A stretch of DNA of 64,000 nucleotides, taken from NCBI GenBank assembly GCA_032334235.1, contig JAVSGI010000005.1:248001-312000 (forward strand), read 5' to 3'. A program made the translations under genes and the position numbers. The notes beneath the pieces are model-generated. The model ran no database searches, had not been told where the DNA came from, and saw only the letters and a program-made list of their open reading frames with translations. The stretch comes from Paracoccaceae bacterium Fryx2 (GTDB lineage: Bacteria > Pseudomonadota > Alphaproteobacteria > Rhodobacterales > Rhodobacteraceae). This document shows positions 58,990-64,000 of this stretch, piece after piece (position 1 is the stretch's first letter; each line of letters begins with the position of its first letter).

Positions 58990-60322
58990 GCGTCGCCCCC
59001 GGTATCGGGCACGGTTTCGGCAATCGCCTGCGCCAGCAGCCCGGTCTGGTCGAACAGATCGAGCACGGTGTAGCGGCTGCGCAGGAAGCGGGCATGGGCG
59101 ATAGTGGCGCGCAGATGGGGCGGGGTCACGCCGATGTCGGCGGCACGCGCCGGGGCGCCGGCCGCGCGCAATTGTGCGGCCATCGTGGCGGCGGGCAGCA
59201 GCTTGCCGCGCAGCCGGACGGCCATGCTGGGCCAGGCGGCGGCGATGCACTCCAGCCGGGCGCGGTGGGCGGCCGGGTCGAGATGCTTGGCGCGGGTTTC
59301 CTCGATGGCGCGGTCGGCAATCTCGCCCGGCCCGAAGGCGGCACGGATCTCTGCCGCCTTGGCCGCCATGTCGGGGGCACGCGCCACGATTGCCCCGGCA
59401 TCAAGCCCGCCCGGCCCTCGCGCCAGCAGCCATTCGTAAAGCCCCAGCGCCGCAACGCAGCCCACCGCAACGCAGGCGCCATGGCTGACTCGCTCGCCGT
59501 CCTGCATCAGATCCTCCATTTCCCACAGGTGCGCGATCTGGTGATCGGCGCCCGAGGCGGGGCGGGAGGAGCCGTGCAGTTCCATCGCCAGCCCGACCAG
59601 CGTCAGCCCGGTGAACAGGCCCGCGATGGCGGCCGGATCGCCCGCCGCGATGCGGGAAGGCTCTGCCAGCCAGCCCGCCAGCCCGTCCTGCACCATGGGC
59701 CAGGCGACGGTATCGACCGGCTCGATTCCCAAGGCGTCGGCCACTATCCAGTCGGCGCCGGCCGGCACCTTGCCCGCCAGATCGCCGTAGCCCCAGCCGG
59801 TCATCGCCAGCGGGGCGGCGGCGATCACGTCCAGATCGCCCAGCACCACCTTGGCCGGTCGGCACTGGATGGTCTTCTTGAACCCCCGGTCGGACAGCGG
59901 CGCGCCGGCCGAGGTGTAGCCATCCATCGACGCCGCCGTGGCGACGCAGAGGTAGGGGCGGTCCAACCCGAAGGCCGCGTATTTCACCACATCGTTGATC
60001 ACGCCAGACCCGACGGCAACCGGCGTCGCGTCAGACGCCGCCAGCAGGTCGCGCAGCACATCCCCCAGCGCCACGGTCGGCTTGGGGCGCGGGACGGCGG
60101 GCAGGATGTGGCGGGTGGTGGCGATGCCTGCGGCCCGGAGCGCGGCCTCGACCGCCGCCCCGGCTGCGGCCCAGGTATTTTCATCCGCGATCAGCACGGC
60201 AGGCCCCGGGCCGAAATGGCGTCGCAGCAGCGCGCCCGCCTGCGCGATCACGCCGCGGCCCACCACGACCTCGGCCACCGTCGATGAGAGCGCCACCGCA
60301 TCGGTGATGATCCGTGGCGCTG

Positions 60323-60326
<4 letters not shown>
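58986..60326 (-). CDS. egsA: Glycerol-1-phosphate dehydrogenase family protein (AraM/EgsA-like)
   Basis: 446 residues, iron-containing-alcohol-dehydrogenase fold. PVAVGSGVINDVVKYAAF and VATAASMDGYTSAGAPLSDRGFKKTI are conserved in EgsA/AraM. SGADHQIAHLWEME and HGACVAVG hold the metal-binding His residues. AraM-like enzymes reduce dihydroxyacetone phosphate to sn-glycerol 1-phosphate. Here it is sandwiched between an importer ATPase and an isomerase, so a related sugar-phosphate substrate is more likely than lipid synthesis. Four-bp overlaps on both sides. Confidence 0.87.
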
Positions 60327-61387
<1,061 letters not shown>

Positions 61388-61512
61388 CGTGCTTGCCCCC
61401 CGCCGCCCCACGGCAACTTTAGCGTTGACTCGAACCCCGCTTGATACATTTATATGTCAGGCGTTACAAATGGAAGTCAACCGCGAAACGCCGTCATACC
61501 TGGGAGGGAAAC
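61388..61512. promoter_or_regulatory. Divergent promoter region of the sugar import locus
   Basis: The 125-bp region contains TTGACT (61425-61430) followed 17-18 bp later by ATTTAT/TTTATA (61448-61454), a plausible sigma-70 promoter for the rightward operon. The A/T-rich ACATTTATATGT (61446-61457) could also be an operator for a regulator outside the window. No regulator gene of this locus is visible. Confidence 0.4.
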
Positions 61513-62853
61513 ATGACACTCAAGATGCATGCGAGCACGCTTGCGCTCGCCGCTGCGGCTGCGCTGGCGGCAGGCAGTCCGGCCAGCGCCTGGACGCTGG
61601 AGGAAGCCGCCAAACCCTATGCCGGAACCACGGTCGACGTGCTGTTCCTCGACCGGCCGGGCTATGCCGCGGCCAAGGCCATGCTGCCCGAATTCGAGGC
61701 CGCGACCGGGATCAAGGTCAACCACACCACGGTTCCCTACGAGAATGCGCTGGGCGAACAGGTCCGCGACTTCGTGGCGGGTGGCGACATCGACGTGGCG
61801 CTGATCGACCTGGTGTGGCTGGGCAACTTTGCCGAAAACGGCTGGGTCGTGCCGGTGGACACCTTTACCTCCAACCCCGACCTGGCCGACCCCGAACTGG
61901 ACATGGCCGATTTCTTCCCGCTGCCGCTGAAGGCGTTCGGGGAATGGAACGGCACGCTTTACGGCCTGCCGTTCGACAACTATTCCGGCCTGCTGTTCTA
62001 CAATTCGTGCATGTTGAAGGACGCGGGCTTTGACGGCCCGCCCGAAACCTGGGCCGATCTGAAGGACGTTTACGGCCCGGCGCTGACCAAGGACGGCAAA
62101 TACGCCTTCGCGCTGCAATCCAAGCGCAACGAGACGCAGTCGGCCGACAGCTTTGCCCGGGTGCTGTGGCCGTTCGGCGGGTCTTTCCTGAATGCCGAGT
62201 TCAGGTCGAACCTCAATTCGCCGGAAAGCCAGACCGGCCTGCAGTTCCGGCAGGACCTGATGCAATACATGCCCGACGGCATCGTGGCCTATGACCATTC
62301 CGAGGCGGTGAACGGGCTTGCGCAGGGTGACGTGGCGATGATCACGGAATGGTCGGCGTTTTATTCCACCCTTGCCAGCCCCGACACCTCGACGCTCGGC
62401 GATTGTCTGGCCGTGGCGCCGGAACCCAAGGGCCCGGCCGGGCGCAAGCCCGCACTCGGTGGCTTCAGCCTTGCCGTGGCGGCACAGGCCGATGACGCGG
62501 AAAAGGCGGCGGGCTGGCTGTTCATCCAGTGGGTGACATCGAAGGCCAACGCCGGGAAGTATCTGGAGCTTGGTGGCGTGCCCGCGCGGCAGTCGGCCTA
62601 TGCCGACCCCGCACTGGCCGAGACCTACAAGTTCATCCCCGCGCTGGTCGAAAGCTGGCAGGACGGCGTGCCGGAGTTCCGCCCGCGCTTTGCCGAATGG
62701 CCCGCGATCACCGAGATCGTGCAGGAATGGGGCACCAAGATGATGCTGGGCGAGGTCAGCGTCGAAGAGGGCGCAAAGACCATCGGCGAGAAGATGGAGG
62801 CTGTGCTGGCCGAGGCCGGTTACTACGACGGCAAGAAGCCGCTGGCACAGTGA
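61513..62853 (+). CDS. Sugar ABC transporter substrate-binding protein (family 1)
   Basis: 446 residues from ATG 61513, GGGAGGGAA upstream. Signal peptide MTLKMHASTLALAAAAALAA, cleaved near ASA. The mature part shows LPEFEAATGIKVNHTTVPYENALGEQVRDF, GDIDVALIDLVWLGNFAENGWVVPVD and GTLYGLPFDNYSGLLFYN, typical of CUT1 carbohydrate-binding proteins. Ligand unknown; the enzymes on the other strand suggest a polyol or a modified sugar. Confidence 0.93.
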   Translation: MTLKMHASTLALAAAAALAAGSPASAWTLEEAAKPYAGTTVDVLFLDRPGYAAAKAMLPEFEAATGIKVNHTTVPYENALGEQVRDFVAGGDIDVALIDLVWLGNFAENGWVVPVDTFTSNPDLADPELDMADFFPLPLKAFGEWNGTLYGLPFDNYSGLLFYNSCMLKDAGFDGPPETWADLKDVYGPALTKDGKYAFALQSKRNETQSADSFARVLWPFGGSFLNAEFRSNLNSPESQTGLQFRQDLMQYMPDGIVAYDHSEAVNGLAQGDVAMITEWSAFYSTLASPDTSTLGDCLAVAPEPKGPAGRKPALGGFSLAVAAQADDAEKAAGWLFIQWVTSKANAGKYLELGGVPARQSAYADPALAETYKFIPALVESWQDGVPEFRPRFAEWPAITEIVQEWGTKMMLGEVSVEEGAKTIGEKMEAVLAEAGYYDGKKPLAQ

Positions 62854-62870
62854 TCGCGGCCTGATCCAAC

Positions 62871-62898
62871 GCCCCGGCCCGAGCTTTCGGGCCGGGGC
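62871..62898 (+). promoter_or_regulatory. GC stem-loop after the sugar-binding protein gene
   Basis: GCCCCGGCCCG / CGGGCCGGGGC, perfect 11-bp stem with loop AGCTTT. Only a weak pyrimidine tail follows. Likely a message-stabilising or partial-termination hairpin that raises binding protein over permease. Confidence 0.7.
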
Positions 62899-62922
62899 GT
62901 CCCTTCCTGACCCGGAGCCGCC

Positions 62923-63798
62923 ATGACCCCCAAAGTCAGCCGCCGCACGCTGTTCGCCTTTCTGGGGCCGGCGGTTTTCGCGCTCGCCATCGTCGGCATC
63001 GTGCCGCTGGGCTTTGCGCTGTGGAAAAGCCTGCATTTCTTCAACCTGACCAAGATGGCGCAAAGCCGCTTCGTCGGGCTGGACAACTACGCCTTCGTGC
63101 TGACCGACCCGGTGTTCTGGCAGGCGATGGGGCGCACCGCCGTGCTGTTTCTGGTGTCGGTGCCGGTGCAGATCGCGGTCGGGCTGACCATCGCGCTGGC
63201 GCTGCACCGCCCCGGCCTGACGCTGTTCAAGACCCTGACGCGGCTCGCGCTGGTGCTGCCGATGGCGACCACCTATGCCGTGGTCGGCCTGCTGGCGCAG
63301 GTGATGCTGAACCAGAAATACGGGGTGATCAACCAGATGTTCGGCTGGATCGGCATCGACCCGGTGAACTTCATTGGCGACCCGACCAATGCCTTCATCG
63401 CGGTGATCTGCTGGGACATCTGGCAGTGGACGCCCTTCGTGGCGCTGGTGCTGCTGGCGGGCCTTGCCACCGTGCCGCCCGAGATCGAGGAGGCGGCGCT
63501 GCTGGAAACGAAAAGCCACTGGGTGCTCTTGCGCCATGTGCAGCTGCCCTACCTGATTCCCAGCCTTGTCGCCGTGCTGATCCTGCGCACCGCCGACACG
63601 CTGAAGCTGTTCGACATGCCCTTCACCATGACGCGCGGCGGGCCGGGGGCCGCGACCGAGTTCATCGCCATCCTGATCGAGCGGGTCGGCAACCGGCAGT
63701 TCGACATCGGCATGGCCTCGGCGCAGTCGATGATCATGCTGGCGGTCACCATCGTTCTGGCGCGGCTTTACATCCGCATCTTCTACCGCGAGGTCTGA
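62923..63798 (+). CDS. Sugar ABC transporter permease (MalF-like)
   Basis: 291 residues with six helices. LFAFLGPAVFALAIVGIVPLGFALWKSL at the N-terminus. The EAA loop is VPPEIEEAALLETKSHWVLLRHVQLPYLIPS, and the end FDMPFTMTRGGPGAATEF is typical of this family. Forms the channel with the MalG-like permease that follows after 3 bp. Confidence 0.94.
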   Translation: MTPKVSRRTLFAFLGPAVFALAIVGIVPLGFALWKSLHFFNLTKMAQSRFVGLDNYAFVLTDPVFWQAMGRTAVLFLVSVPVQIAVGLTIALALHRPGLTLFKTLTRLALVLPMATTYAVVGLLAQVMLNQKYGVINQMFGWIGIDPVNFIGDPTNAFIAVICWDIWQWTPFVALVLLAGLATVPPEIEEAALLETKSHWVLLRHVQLPYLIPSLVAVLILRTADTLKLFDMPFTMTRGGPGAATEFIAILIERVGNRQFDIGMASAQSMIMLAVTIVLARLYIRIFYREV

Positions 63799-63801
63799 CC
63801 G

Positions 63802-64000
63802 ATGGCCCTTGGCTCTGCCCGCACCCGCAACCTTGCCGCCGAGGCGCTGCTGCTGACGGTGATCTGCCTGTTCTGCATCTTTCCGTTCTACTGGATGGTG
63901 ACGACGAGCCTCAAGACGCAGGTGGTGGCGCTGCAATCGCCGCCCGCCTGGCTGTTCACGCCGACATTGGCCAATTACTGGGAAGTGCTGTTCGAGGACA
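63802..64000 (+). CDS. Sugar ABC transporter permease (MalG-like), 3' end outside window
   Basis: The first 66 residues are visible, from ATG 63802. LLLTVICLFCIFPFYWMVTTSLKTQ is the conserved first helix and loop of MalG-type permeases, and FTPTLANYWEVLF follows as usual. The gene is cut by the window end. Further enzymes or a regulator of the locus may lie beyond it. Confidence 0.9.
   Translation, partial: MALGSARTRNLAAEALLLTVICLFCIFPFYWMVTTSLKTQVVALQSPPAWLFTPTLANYWEVLFED

Overview
The window looks like a chromosomal segment of a Rhodobacterales alphaproteobacterium (family Rhodobacteraceae level). The base composition is very GC-rich. The genes point the same way: an EcfG-type general-stress sigma factor, an SqrR-like persulfide repressor, a C-P lyase cluster laid out as in roseobacters and rhizobia, UbiUVT, and a tatABC/nlpD/pcm/surE neighbourhood. 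I saw no transposase, integrase, CRISPR array, rRNA or tRNA. Nearly all bases belong to tightly packed operons with 1, 4 or 8 bp start/stop overlaps.

Layout. (1) 1-2341: 5-oxoprolinase pxpABC, with pxpA cut by the window edge. (2) 2366-6910: a leftward sulfate ABC transporter (sbp-cysT-cysW-cysA) behind an Rrf2 regulator and a Met/Cys-rich short ORF that may be a leader peptide. (3) 7071-12908: an Lrp regulator, a 954-residue RTX protein, NnrU and a DUF6880 protein. (4) 12979-14813: efp and its lysylase gene epmA, divergent, then a 24-residue membrane protein. (5) 14924-18386: an Mla-type lipid transporter (permease, ATPase, MCE protein, lipoprotein). (6) 18620-25703: CsbD, CHAD protein, TorD-like chaperone behind a perfect FNR box, a 12-bp minisatellite, an EcfG-like sigma factor, a secreted protein, a second RTX protein, an SqrR-like repressor and a flavin reductase. 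Three sites matching the EcfG promoter consensus lie upstream of csbD, of the secreted protein and of the 24-residue protein.

(7) 25910-41871: the phosphonate regulon. It holds phnCDEE import, a frameshifted hexapeptide transferase, a second PhnM-like amidohydrolase, phnF (apparently starting at CTG), then phnGHIJK-corA-phnLN. A 2H-phosphoesterase (DUF1045), phnM and a PHP phosphoesterase close it. Pho-box-like repeats with 11-bp period lie in front of several units. phnP is not visible; the PHP and 2H enzymes are candidates for the cyclic-phosphate step.

(8) 41953-54427: an orphan iron-type ABC ATPase, tatABC, a DUF815 ATPase, a degenerate LytM lipoprotein (NlpD), pcm and surE, a polar amino acid ABC transporter, and ubiTUV for O2-independent ubiquinone hydroxylation. 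(9) 54504-56625: ubiD-ubiX, sharing a perfect FNR-type palindrome with the divergent ubiTUV. (10) 56760-64000: a sugar-type ABC transporter divergent from an overlapping operon of ATPase, glycerol-1-phosphate-dehydrogenase-like enzyme, SIS isomerase, SDR dehydrogenase and HAD phosphatase. This looks like an uncharacterised polyol or sugar catabolic module.
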